This document shows, in pieces, positions 21,167 through 30,856 of a stretch of DNA of 64,000 bases. The position numbers and the translations under genes are program-made. Each line of letters opens with the position of its first letter. The first letter of the stretch is position 1. This DNA comes from Pseudomonadota bacterium (GTDB lineage Bacteria; Pseudomonadota; Alphaproteobacteria; Sphingomonadales; Sphingomonadaceae), in contig JAEXLC010000279.1 in assembly GCA_023445495.1 (NCBI GenBank), positions 14,126 to 78,125 of the forward strand, in the 5' to 3' direction. The notes beneath the pieces were generated by a model, which saw nothing but the letters and a program-made list of their open reading frames with translations, did not search any database and was not told the DNA's origin.

Positions 21167-22372
21167 ATGACCATGCCCGCATCGATCAAGCACCAGGCCA
21201 GGGACCGGCTGCGCGCCTTTCTGGAGAGCGAGGCCGCCGGCGGCATCCTGCTGATGTTCGCCTCGGCGCTGGCGCTGATCGTCGCCAACTCCCCGCTGGC
21301 GACCGACTATTTCCACCTGCTCCACGTGGAACTGGGGCCGCTCAGCATGCATGGCTGGATCAACGACGCGTTGATGGCGGTGTTCTTCCTGCTCGTCGGG
21401 CTGGAGATCAAGGCGGAGGTGACCGAAGGCCAGCTCGCCAGCTGGTCGCAGCGCACCTTGCCGGTGCTGGCCGCCGCTTCGGGCATGGCAGTGCCGGCGC
21501 TCGTCTATCTCGCGGTCGCTGGCTCCACACCGGGGCTGGCGCGCGGCTGGGCGATACCGGCGGCAACCGACATCGCCTTCGCGATGGGGCTGCTCGGCCT
21601 GCTCGGCAAGCGCGCGCCGGCCTCGCTCAAGCTGCTCCTCACCACCATCGCGATCGTCGACGACATGGGCGCAGTCGCGATCATCGCGCTGGCCTACACC
21701 GCCAAGCTCAACCTGATGGCGCTGCTCGGTGCCGGCATCACGCTGGCCTGCATGTATTTTCTCGGGCGCCGCGGCGTGCAGCGGCTGTCGCCCTATCTGG
21801 TGCTAGCAGTGGTGCTGTGGCTGTGCGTCTATGCATCCGGCGTGCACGCGACCATTGCCGGGGTGGCGGCGGCAATGATGATCCCCCGCCATGCCGCGCA
21901 CCAGCTCGAGCATGCGCTCAACCCCTGGGTGGCGTTCGGCATCGTGCCGCTGTTCGGCTTCGCCAATGCCGGTGTGTCGCTTGCCGGGCTGGGCGCGGAG
22001 ATACTGATCGCGCCGCTGCCGCTCGCCGTCGCGCTCGGGCTGTTCGCCGGCAAGCAGATCGGCGTGTTCGGCAGCATCTGGCTGGCGGTGAAGGCCGGCA
22101 TCGCTCCGCGTCCGCACGCCCGCTGGGGGCAGATCTATGGCATGGCGCTGCTCGCCGGCATCGGCTTCACGATGAGCCTGTTCATCGGCGGCCTGGCCTT
22201 CCCGCCGGGGCCGCTGACCGACCAGGTCAAGATCGGCGTGCTCGCCGGATCGATCCTGTCGGCGCTGATGGGTTACCTGGTCCTGCGCTCGACCAGCACC
22301 GCCACCACCAGCACACCGAACCCGCCAAGCGAGAGCAGCGCGCCGACCCAGCCGGTCGACGTCCAGCCATAG
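21167..22372 (+). CDS. nhaA: Na+/H+ antiporter NhaA
   Basis: Inner-membrane antiporter that exports Na+ in exchange for 2 H+ for pH and sodium homeostasis. 401 residues with about 12 helices. The ion-binding pair of aspartates is in the region TTIAIVDDMGAV (near 160-171), and PAATDIAFAMG is conserved. The last ~33 codons overlap the end of the convergent MFS gene by 100 bp and encode a low-complexity Ser/Thr/Pro tail absent from typical NhaA, as if an ancestral stop was lost. A parS-like site lies inside the gene. Confidence 0.95.
   Translation: MTMPASIKHQARDRLRAFLESEAAGGILLMFASALALIVANSPLATDYFHLLHVELGPLSMHGWINDALMAVFFLLVGLEIKAEVTEGQLASWSQRTLPVLAAASGMAVPALVYLAVAGSTPGLARGWAIPAATDIAFAMGLLGLLGKRAPASLKLLLTTIAIVDDMGAVAIIALAYTAKLNLMALLGAGITLACMYFLGRRGVQRLSPYLVLAVVLWLCVYASGVHATIAGVAAAMMIPRHAAHQLEHALNPWVAFGIVPLFGFANAGVSLAGLGAEILIAPLPLAVALGLFAGKQIGVFGSIWLAVKAGIAPRPHARWGQIYGMALLAGIGFTMSLFIGGLAFPPGPLTDQVKIGVLAGSILSALMGYLVLRSTSTATTSTPNPPSESSAPTQPVDVQP
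21318..21333. promoter_or_regulatory. parS-like ParB-binding site inside nhaA
   Basis: TGCTCCACGTGGAACT matches TGTTCCACGTGGAACA at 14 of 16 positions, including the CACGTG centre and both GAAC-type arms. It is about 21 kb left of the putative origin, on the opposite arm from the main parS cluster. Some selection for the encoded residues is possible, so it is provisional. Confidence 0.4.
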
Positions 22373-23457
22373 CCCGCGGCGATGGCGAGGCCACCCAGCC
22401 AGGGGCCGAGCGCATTGGCGGTGTTGAACGCCGAGTGGTTGAGCGACGCGGCGAGGCCCTGGGCTTCGCCGGCGACGTCCATCAGCCGGGTCTGCAGCAC
22501 GGCGCCGAGCGCGCCGAGGAAGCCGATCGCGAAGATATCGAGCGCGATGCTCCACAGCTGGTGCGCGGCGAGCGGATAGAAGGCGAGCGCGACCGCGCTG
22601 CCGAGTAGCAGCACCGCCGCCGTCGGCATCAGCGCGCGATCGGCGAACTTCGGCACGATGATGCTGCCGAGCGTCGCGCCCATGCCGAAGATCGCCAGCA
22701 CCAGCGGGATCATCGCCGGCGAGGCCTTGGTCACCTCGAGCATGGTCGAGGCGACATAGGTGTAGACGCAGAACATGCCGCCAAAGCCGATCGCGCTGAT
22801 GCCGAGCGTCAGCCAGACCTGGCCATTGGCGAGCGCGCCCAGCTCCCGAAGCGGGCTCGCGCCCTTTTGCGGCGGATCGCGCGGGGCAAGCGCCGCGACC
22901 AGCGCCACCGTCGCCAGCGCCAGCACGCCGACCACGACGAAGCCCCAGCGCCAGCCGACCGCCTGGCCCAGCCAGTTGGCGAGCGGCACGCCGAGGATCG
23001 TCGCCACGGTGAGCCCGAGCATCATCCGGCCCACGGCCTGGGACCGCTTGTTCATCGGCACCAGCGAGGCCGCGACCAGCGCCGCGATGCCGAAATAGGC
23101 GCCGTGCGGCAGGCCGGAAAGGAAGCGGAACAGCAGCAGCCAGTGATAGTTGGGCGCCGCCGCGCTCAGCGTGTTGAACAGCGCGAAGGCGCCCATCAGC
23201 AGGATCAGCGTCAGCCGCCGCGACAGCTTGGCCGCGCCCACCGCGATCAGCGGCGCACCCACCACCACGCCCAGCGCATAGGCGCTGATGACATGGCCGG
23301 CCGACGGCGCGTCGATCCCGAGCCCCTGCGCCATATACGGCACCAGGCTCATCGTCGCGAACTCGGTGGTCCCGATGGCAAAGCCGCCCATCGCAAGCGC
23401 GAAATGGACGAGGCCGACATTGTGGGTCGGTGCGCGAGTGCTGGTGGGGGCGTGCAT
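22273..23457 (-). CDS. MFS transporter, DHA1 family (AraJ-like)
   Basis: A 394-residue major facilitator with 12 predicted helices. The N-terminal segment GGFAIGTTEFATMSLVPYMA is characteristic of the AraJ/YdhP/sugar-efflux branch of DHA1 drug-H+ antiporters. The substrate is unknown. Its 3' end overlaps nhaA by 100 bp on the opposite strand. It is divergent from a second, unrelated MFS gene, with about 180 bp between. Confidence 0.9.
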   Translation of the reverse strand: MHAPTSTRAPTHNVGLVHFALAMGGFAIGTTEFATMSLVPYMAQGLGIDAPSAGHVISAYALGVVVGAPLIAVGAAKLSRRLTLILLMGAFALFNTLSAAAPNYHWLLLFRFLSGLPHGAYFGIAALVAASLVPMNKRSQAVGRMMLGLTVATILGVPLANWLGQAVGWRWGFVVVGVLALATVALVAALAPRDPPQKGASPLRELGALANGQVWLTLGISAIGFGGMFCVYTYVASTMLEVTKASPAMIPLVLAIFGMGATLGSIIVPKFADRALMPTAAVLLLGSAVALAFYPLAAHQLWSIALDIFAIGFLGALGAVLQTRLMDVAGEAQGLAASLNHSAFNTANALGPWLGGLAIAAGYGWTSTGWVGALLSLGGFGVLVVAVLVERRTR

Positions 23458-23653
23458 TGCCGCTCAAGTGGCCATGCTGCACTGCAGCGTCAATGCCCGT
23501 AGCGCGCAACATACGAATGCAGAAACTGCATTTGTTCGAGCGAGCTTCGGCGCGCCACCCCATCCGTTCGCCAGGCTTGCTCTATAAGGAACTGTAACTG
23601 CGAAAAATGCGGGTGTGCCGTGCACTTGATAGGCGCAGATGCGTTGGCGGACG

Positions 23654-24889
23654 ATGACTGAACCTGGCGGCTATTCCCGCGGCACTCCCGGATATCGGCG
23701 CCTGACGCTCGCGATGCTGTTTGCCGGCTTCTCGACCTTTTCGCTGCTCTACTCCGCCCAGCCGCTGCTGCCGCTGTTCGCGCAGGAATTCCATCTGAGC
23801 GCCGAGGTCGCCAGCCTTGCCATCTCGCTCGCGACCGGGCCGCTCGCGGTGGCGATCGTCGTCGCGGGCATGCTTTCGGACAAGCTCGGCCGGCGGCCAT
23901 TGATGGTGGCGGCGATGTTCGGCGCGGGGTTGCTGACCATGCTGACCGGCCTGGCGCCGGGCTGGGACGCGCTGCTGGCCCTGCGCTTCCTCACCGGCGT
24001 TGCGCTGGCCGGCATGCCGGCAGTCGCGATGGCCTATGTCAGCGAGGAGATCGAGCCGCGCTCGGTGGGGCCGGCGATGGGCCTCTACATCGCCGGCAGC
24101 GGAATCGGCGGCATGGCCGGGCGGCTGGGGGTGAGCCTCATCACCGAACTGGTCGACTGGCGCTGGGGACTGATCGGGGTGGGACTGGCCGGGCTGGCGA
24201 TGGCCGAAGGGTTCCGCCGCCTCGCCCCGCGCTCGCGTCGCTTCGTGCCGCAGGAGGTGCATCCGGGCGCCGTGCTCGCCGCCGGGCGCGACCTGTTCCG
24301 CGACCGCGCCATGCCCCTGCTCTATGCCGAGGCGTTCCTGCTGATGGGCGTGTTCGTCACCATCTACAATTATGTCGGCTTCCGTCTGCTCGCGCCGCCC
24401 TTCGGGCTGAGCCATGCGGCGATCGGCGCGATCTTCCTGCTCTATCTGCTCGGCTCGATGAGCTCGACCTGGTTCGGGCATCTCGCCGAGAAGCGCGGAC
24501 GGCGGCTGATCTTCTGGATCCCCACCGCGATGCTGCTGATCGGGGTGACCATGACGGCCTCGATGTGGCTCGCGCTGGTGGTGGCGGGCATCGGCATCGT
24601 CACCATCGGCTTTTTCGGCGCCCACTCGATCGCCTCGAGCTGGGTCGGAAGGCGCGCGCGGGCGAGCCGGGGGCAGGCGGCCGCCTTCTATCTGTTCTTC
24701 TATTATCTCGGCTCGAGCGTGCTGGGATCGGCCGGCGGCGTCGCCTGGACCGGCTGGGGATGGATCGGCGTGGCGCTCTATTGCGGCGTGCTGACCGTGC
24801 TGGCGCTGGCCATCGCGGCGAAGCTCTCCACCATCCCGCCGCTGCCGCTCGCGGAAGTTACCCCGCCGCGGGCGATGGGGACGGACTAG
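23654..24889 (+). CDS. MFS transporter, YnfM-like
   Basis: A major facilitator of about 411 residues with 12 helices. GTPGYRRLTLAMLFAGFSTF leading into LLYSAQPLLPLFAQEF matches the YnfM branch of DHA1 efflux proteins, and the loop motif GMLSDKLGRRPLM (MFS motif A) is intact. An upstream in-frame ATG at 23639 would add five residues; neither start has a strong ribosome binding site. The last 32 bp overlap the convergent gene. The substrate is unknown. Confidence 0.9.
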   Translation: MTEPGGYSRGTPGYRRLTLAMLFAGFSTFSLLYSAQPLLPLFAQEFHLSAEVASLAISLATGPLAVAIVVAGMLSDKLGRRPLMVAAMFGAGLLTMLTGLAPGWDALLALRFLTGVALAGMPAVAMAYVSEEIEPRSVGPAMGLYIAGSGIGGMAGRLGVSLITELVDWRWGLIGVGLAGLAMAEGFRRLAPRSRRFVPQEVHPGAVLAAGRDLFRDRAMPLLYAEAFLLMGVFVTIYNYVGFRLLAPPFGLSHAAIGAIFLLYLLGSMSSTWFGHLAEKRGRRLIFWIPTAMLLIGVTMTASMWLALVVAGIGIVTIGFFGAHSIASSWVGRRARASRGQAAAFYLFFYYLGSSVLGSAGGVAWTGWGWIGVALYCGVLTVLALAIAAKLSTIPPLPLAEVTPPRAMGTD

Positions 24890-25538
24890 GGAAATGCTGG
24901 GCCACGGCGTTCGCGGGAGATTGGTCGGCAACGATACCGCACCATGATTCGGCGTGCGAACCGGCATGATTCGCCAAGCCCGGTCGCGTCAGCGTTCCGC
25001 GCGGGGCAGCGTAGCTGGTGATGATCCGCTTGGGCGCTTCGTTCCATGTAAGATTGAACGCCCAGAGGCGCGGGAAGAACTCCAGTTCCGAATAGGGCAG
25101 GTGATCGTGGATCCACCATGCAAGGCGCTGCCAGTCACCCTCTGCCTGGAAATGGTCCCAGAAACTCGGCACTACAATGCATGCGGTGGCACCCAAATGA
25201 CCGTCGGTGTCGCGCCGGTCCCAGATATGCCGGGCGTAATTCTTCTCGTTCGCGGCGCAATTATGCCCCTTCAGATTTCCCAGCGCATTGACTGCTTCCG
25301 ACCTGTAGGCGGAGCGAATAGCGATGCGTCCGAACCTCTTCTGAAGCGGCTCCAGCAGATGTTCGCAAAGCCCCGTGCCGGCCTCGACAGCGAGATCGGG
25401 ATCATCGGGGACATTGGCGAGACCGTAGATCGCCGCGATATCGGAAAACAGGAAGTCTCGAAAAAAGAAGGAGCCCGACAGGCGGACCCTGCCGAGCTCC
25501 TCCAGCGCCGATACCGTTTCGGGTTTGCGGCGCGCCAT
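24858..25538 (-). CDS. uncharacterised protein with M15-peptidase-like segment
   Basis: A 226-residue soluble protein. The middle ([19 protein letters not shown], and GHIWD/H-type residues before [10 protein letters not shown]) recalls M15-type D-Ala-D-Ala carboxypeptidase folds, but I cannot confirm a full zinc site. Similar hypothetical proteins occur in rhizobia, from memory. The C-terminal ~25 residues are low-complexity and overlap the convergent MFS gene by 32 bp. It lies 10 bp upstream of etfA on the same strand, but nothing links it to electron transfer. Confidence 0.6.
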   Translation of the reverse strand: MARRKPETVSALEELGRVRLSGSFFFRDFLFSDIAAIYGLANVPDDPDLAVEAGTGLCEHLLEPLQKRFGRIAIRSAYRSEAVNALGNLKGHNCAANEKNYARHIWDRRDTDGHLGATACIVVPSFWDHFQAEGDWQRLAWWIHDHLPYSELEFFPRLWAFNLTWNEAPKRIITSYAAPRGTLTRPGLANHAGSHAESWCGIVADQSPANAVAQHFPSPSPSPAAG

Positions 25539-25548
25539 TCCTATCGCC

Positions 25549-26478
25549 TCAGAGCTTCTCGGTCAGCTCCGGCACGATCTTGAACAGGTCGCCGACCAGG
25601 CCGATGTCCGCGACCTGGAAGATCGGGGCGTCCTCGTCCTTGTTGATCGCGATGATCGTCTTGGAGTCCTTCATGCCGGCGAGGTGCTGGATCGCACCCG
25701 AGATGCCGATCGCGACATAGACTTCCGGGGCGACGATCTTGCCGGTCTGGCCGACCTGATAATCGTTCGGCGCATAGCCCGCGTCGACCGCGGCACGCGA
25801 AGCACCGACAGCGGCGCCGAGCTTGTCCGCCAGCGGATCGATCTGCGCATGGAACTGCTCCGACGAGCCGAGCGCGCGACCGCCCGAGACGATCACCTTG
25901 GCGCTGGTCAGCTCCGGGCGCTCCGACTTGGCGATTTCGGCACCCGCGAAGGTCGAAAGGCCCTTGTCGCCTTCGCTCGCCACTGCCTCGACAATGCCCG
26001 AACCGCCGGTGGCGGCGGCCTTGGCGAAGGCAGTGCCGCGCACGGTGATCACCAGCTTCTTGTCGCTGGTCCGCACGGTGGCGATCGCGTTGCCGGCATA
26101 GATCGGACGGGTGAAGGTGTCGGCACCCTCGACCGAGAGGATGTCCGAGATCTGCATCACGTCGAGCGCCGCGGCGACGCGCGGCGCGATGTTCTTGCCG
26201 GTGGTGGTCGCCGGGAACAGCACCGCGTCATGCGTGCCCATCAGCGACACGATCAGCGGCGCGACGTTTTCTGCCAGGAAATGCTCATAGGCCGCGTCGT
26301 CGGCGACATGGACCTTGCCCACGCCTTCGATCGCCGCTGCCTGGCTGGCCACGCCGTCGACGCCCTTGCCGGCGACGAGGAGATGGACTTCACCGAGCTT
26401 CGCCGCGGCGGTGACCGCCGAGAGGGTGGCGTCCTTCAGGCTCTGATTGTCGTGCTCGACCCAAACCAGCGTCTTCAT
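25549..26478 (-). CDS. etfA: electron transfer flavoprotein, alpha subunit
   Basis: FAD-carrying subunit of ETF, which takes electrons from acyl-CoA and other dehydrogenases and passes them to ETF-ubiquinone oxidoreductase. 309 residues, normal length. The C-terminal FAD domain shows [13 protein letters not shown], the [20 protein letters not shown] segment and the [17 protein letters not shown] signature. Overlaps etfB by 4 bp; the two make one operon. Confidence 0.96.
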   Translation of the reverse strand: MKTLVWVEHDNQSLKDATLSAVTAAAKLGEVHLLVAGKGVDGVASQAAAIEGVGKVHVADDAAYEHFLAENVAPLIVSLMGTHDAVLFPATTTGKNIAPRVAAALDVMQISDILSVEGADTFTRPIYAGNAIATVRTSDKKLVITVRGTAFAKAAATGGSGIVEAVASEGDKGLSTFAGAEIAKSERPELTSAKVIVSGGRALGSSEQFHAQIDPLADKLGAAVGASRAAVDAGYAPNDYQVGQTGKIVAPEVYVAIGISGAIQHLAGMKDSKTIIAINKDEDAPIFQVADIGLVGDLFKIVPELTEKL

Positions 26479-27227
26479 TTCGCGACTCCCAGACCCTTGA
26501 GCTTTTCGACCAGCTCGTCGACCGAGCCCACCTTGATGCCGGCCGAGCGCTTGGCCGGCTCGACGACCTTGAGCGTCTTGAGGCGCGGGGTGACGTCGAC
26601 GCCGTAATCCGCGACGGTCTTCTTCGCGACCGGCTTGGACTTGGCCTTCATGATGTTCGGCAGCGTCGCGTAGCGCGGCTCGTTGAGGCGGAGATCGGTG
26701 GTGACGATTGCGGGGAGTTTCAGATCGACCGTCTCGAGGCCGCCATCGACTTCGCGAGTGACCTGCACGCCCTGGCCGCCCAGCTCGACCTTCGAGGCGA
26801 AGGTGCCCTGCGGCCAGCCGAGCAGCGCGGCCAGCATCTGGCCGGTCTGGTTGCTGTCGTCGTCGATCGCCTGCTTGCCGAGGATGATCAGCCCGGGCTG
26901 CTCCTCTTCGGCGACCTTGGCGAGGAGCTTGGCGACGGCCAGCGGTTCGATCTCGTCATCGGTCTGAATCAGGATGCCGCGGTCGGCGCCCATGGCGCGC
27001 GCGGTGAGCAGCACATCGGTTTCCGCCTTGGCGACGCCGATCGTGACGACGACCACCTCGGTCGCCGCGCCCTTTTCCTTGAGGCGCACGGCTTCCTCGA
27101 TCGCGATCTCGTCGAACGGGTTCATGCTCATCTTGACGTTGGCGAGGTCTACCCCCGTCCCATCCGCCTTCACGCGGGGCTTCACGTTATAGTCAAGCAC
27201 GCGCTTGACCGGCACCAGAACTTTCAT
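26475..27227 (-). CDS. etfB: electron transfer flavoprotein, beta subunit
   Basis: AMP-binding partner of EtfA, 250 residues. The N-terminus [20 protein letters not shown] and the [20 protein letters not shown] signature are typical. The ATG at 27227 has GAGAGG upstream; the open frame to 27323 adds residues unlike the family. First gene of etfBA, divergent from the small exported protein gene with a 197-bp gap that must hold both promoters. Confidence 0.96.
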   Translation of the reverse strand: MKVLVPVKRVLDYNVKPRVKADGTGVDLANVKMSMNPFDEIAIEEAVRLKEKGAATEVVVVTIGVAKAETDVLLTARAMGADRGILIQTDDEIEPLAVAKLLAKVAEEEQPGLIILGKQAIDDDSNQTGQMLAALLGWPQGTFASKVELGGQGVQVTREVDGGLETVDLKLPAIVTTDLRLNEPRYATLPNIMKAKSKPVAKKTVADYGVDVTPRLKTLKVVEPAKRSAGIKVGSVDELVEKLKGLGVAK

Positions 27228-27424
27228 CGAAATCCTCTCCATCGCTGGAAGAACGGCTATGCCAACCGCTAATGCCCGAGATTCCGGCCAAGTCCACCCC
27301 AAACAGTGATAGGGCATACCCAATCATCGAAAAATCGGTGCGGATGGCCGTTTTGCCGAGGCGCCGCGAGTTCACCCGAAATTCAGACGCGAATCTGCAG
27401 CTTCGTGAAGGAAGGGAGAGGACA

Positions 27425-27883
27425 ATGGGAAAATACCAGCTGATCATCAGTACGGCGCTGGCGGCGAGCATCGCCACGGTACCCGCGCTTGCGCAGGATG
27501 CGCCGGCCTCCGCCAAGGAGAAGAAGCCGCCCGCAACCATCGCCAGGCCGGGCGGCGCGGTCTCTTCGAGCTATGCGCGCTGCGCGCCCGGCAGCCCGAT
27601 CGGCGGAATCGTGGTGAAGGGCGGGGTGAACCCGACCAGGCGGGAAGGCGCAACCGAGCCGGAATGCCCGGCCACGACCGGCGGCGAAACCGCGGAGGGC
27701 CGGACCTATACCGGTGGCCGCCGCAATGAGGACGCGCCGGTGGCTGCAGCCGAGGCGACCGCCACCGGGGACATGCCTTCGCGCCTGTCGATGACGCCGA
27801 CCACGGCCAAGACGGTTACGCCCGCCGAGCCTTCGGGCAAGAGCATCAGCGAAAAGGGCGTCTCGGCACCCAAGCCGCACTGA
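27425..27883 (+). CDS. small exported protein, function unknown
   Basis: A 152-residue protein with a clear signal peptide (about residues 1-24, cleavage after ALA-Q) and a Pro/Thr/Ala-rich mature part with one Cys pair (Cys53 and Cys77 or so). A strong GGGAGAGG precedes the ATG at 27425. No domain is recognised; it may be a small periplasmic or surface protein restricted to sphingomonads. A strong bidirectional terminator follows. Confidence 0.7.
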   Translation: MGKYQLIISTALAASIATVPALAQDAPASAKEKKPPATIARPGGAVSSSYARCAPGSPIGGIVVKGGVNPTRREGATEPECPATTGGETAEGRTYTGGRRNEDAPVAAAEATATGDMPSRLSMTPTTAKTVTPAEPSGKSISEKGVSAPKPH

Positions 27884-27888
27884 ACGAA

Positions 27889-27924
27889 AAAGGGCGGAAG
27901 AGACCCAAGTCTCTCCCGCCCTTT
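27889..27924. terminator. bidirectional intrinsic terminator
   Basis: AAAGGGCGGAAGAGAC pairs with GTCTCTCCCGCCCTTT across a CCAA loop: 16 positions with one mismatch. Runs of A on the left and T on the right let it serve both convergent genes (the exported protein and sucC). Confidence 0.85.
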
Positions 27925-27953
27925 CGATCAGCTATGGCTGTCGGTCAGCGCGC

Positions 27954-29156
<1,203 letters not shown>

Positions 29157-29323
29157 GGGACGCGCCCTCGTCTTTTGTGGCGGGAAGGAGTTTGCGGGTG
29201 CCTTAAGCACGGCACGCGCGCGAATCCAAATCTTTTCGCAGTAAATGCGATTGCGACAAAGTTGCAATAAACTGTCGTAAAGCCGGTATGGCGGCAAGCA
29301 CCTTTGGCCGCTAGGGAATCGCC

Positions 29324-29821
29324 ATGCCCTTCCTCCCCGCCGCCGCGCTGCTGCTTTCGCCCTCCGCCGAACCGGGTATCGCCCATGCCGCGCTCGATCG
29401 GCTCGCGGGCTGCTGGGAAGCGCCGGGCGACGTGATGGGCAAGCGAGTCGCGACTCGGGTGCGCGCCGCGTGGCGGCTCGGCGGACGCTATCTGCTGCTC
29501 GAATCGCACGGGCTCGATCCGGCGGATCCCTATGACGCAGCGATCGCGATCGGCGACCATGATGGCGACAGGCTGAGCGCCTGGTGGATGGACAGCTTCG
29601 GCGCGGGCTACAGCGCGGCCGGCAAGGGCCAGGCCGACAAGGCCGGCATCCTCACGATCGATTATGCCTATCCCGATGCGCTCTACGCCAACCGGCTCGA
29701 GCCGCAGGGCACAGGCTGGCGCTGGACGATCACCGAGCGCAAGCCCGACGGCAGCACGAAGCCCTTCGCGAGCTACACGCTGACGCCGACCAAATGCGAC
29801 AGCACCGCCTTCGCCTTCTGA
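29324..29821 (+). CDS. DUF1579-like exported protein
   Basis: A 165-residue protein with a possible weak signal segment (residues 1-14, LPAAALLLS) and then a beta-rich domain resembling the DUF1579/lipocalin-like group ([41 protein letters not shown]). Function unknown. It lies 24 bp before crtZ on the same strand and may be co-transcribed with it. Confidence 0.7.
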   Translation: MPFLPAAALLLSPSAEPGIAHAALDRLAGCWEAPGDVMGKRVATRVRAAWRLGGRYLLLESHGLDPADPYDAAIAIGDHDGDRLSAWWMDSFGAGYSAAGKGQADKAGILTIDYAYPDALYANRLEPQGTGWRWTITERKPDGSTKPFASYTLTPTKCDSTAFAF

Positions 29822-29845
29822 TCCGAAAGCGCCTATCTAAGCATC

Positions 29846-30346
29846 ATGTCGCCCTGGATCGGCCTTGCCCTGTTCCTTGCCACGCTCGCCGGGATGGAAG
29901 TGTTCGCCTGGGCGATGCACCGCTGGGTGATGCACGGGCCGGGCTGGTTCCTGCACGCGAGCCATCACCGTGCCCGCACCGGCTGGTTCGAGCTCAACGA
30001 CCTGTACGCGGTGATCTTCGCGAAGCCGTCGATCCTGCTGATCTATGGCGGGGCGCAGGCCGGCTGGTGGCCTGGTTTCACGTGGATCGGCGCCGGAATC
30101 GCCGGTTATGGTGCAATCTATTTCGGCTTCCACGACGTGATCGTCCACCAGCGGGTGCGCCACCGCTATGTCCCGCGCTCGCGCTACATGAAGCGAATCG
30201 TCCAGGCGCACCGGCTGCACCACGCGGTGGAATCGAAACAGGGTGCGGTCAGCTTCGGCTTCCTCTGGGCCGCGCCCGCCGACGAATTGAAGCGCCAGCT
30301 CAAGGTCAAGGCCGGATCGGCCCGGTTCCGCACGAACCCGGATTGA
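29846..30346 (+). CDS. crtZ: beta-carotene hydroxylase CrtZ
   Basis: Membrane di-iron hydroxylase that adds 3- and 3'-hydroxyl groups to beta-carotene to give zeaxanthin, a step toward the yellow carotenoids of sphingomonads. 166 residues. All histidine clusters are present: H25xxxxH30, H37xxHH41, H96xxxxH101 and H122xxHH126. The [12 protein letters not shown] and AVSFGFLWA segments match characterised CrtZ proteins. Other crt genes are not in the window. It is followed by msrB. Confidence 0.95.
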   Translation: MSPWIGLALFLATLAGMEVFAWAMHRWVMHGPGWFLHASHHRARTGWFELNDLYAVIFAKPSILLIYGGAQAGWWPGFTWIGAGIAGYGAIYFGFHDVIVHQRVRHRYVPRSRYMKRIVQAHRLHHAVESKQGAVSFGFLWAAPADELKRQLKVKAGSARFRTNPD

Positions 30347-30380
30347 CGACTCATGCGGTGCCGGACACATGCTTGTGTCC

Positions 30381-30806
30381 ATGGAGCATCTGAACCTCTC
30401 CGAGTCCGAATGGCGCAAGCGCCTCAACCCGGAACAGTTCCACGTGCTGCGCGAGGCCGGGACCGAGCCCGCCTTTTCCGGCCGCTTCACCGACAACAAG
30501 GCCGACGGCCTCTATCTCTGTGCCGGCTGCAAGCTCGAGCTGTTCGACAGCGCCGACAAATATGATTCGGGATCGGGCTGGCCCAGCTTCACCCGGCCGA
30601 TCGATCCGGAGAACGTGACCGAACATGCCGATGTCAGCCATGGCATGCGGCGGGTCGAGCTGCGCTGCGCGCGCTGCGACGGGCACCAGGGCCATGTCTT
30701 CCCGGACGGGCCGCCCCCGACCGGCCTGCGCTACTGCATCAACTCGGCCAGCCTCGATTTTCGTTCACGTGGTGGCAACCACAATGCCGTTAGCGAGCGG
30801 GCTTGA
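30381..30806 (+). CDS. msrB: peptide-methionine (R)-S-oxide reductase MsrB
   Basis: Reduces the R-epimer of methionine sulfoxide in proteins. About 141 residues, no signal peptide. Zinc-binding pairs Cys47/Cys50 and Cys96/Cys99 are present and the catalytic Cys119 lies in RYCINSASL. An in-frame ATG at 30369 would add four residues; the choice is uncertain, since neither has a strong ribosome binding site. The cytoplasmic location contrasts with the exported MsrA at 6 kb. Confidence 0.93.
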   Translation: MEHLNLSESEWRKRLNPEQFHVLREAGTEPAFSGRFTDNKADGLYLCAGCKLELFDSADKYDSGSGWPSFTRPIDPENVTEHADVSHGMRRVELRCARCDGHQGHVFPDGPPPTGLRYCINSASLDFRSRGGNHNAVSERA

Positions 30807-30856
30807 GCGCCTGATCCTTGTGAGCGGGCCGAATAGGGCTTAATCGCACTCCCCCG

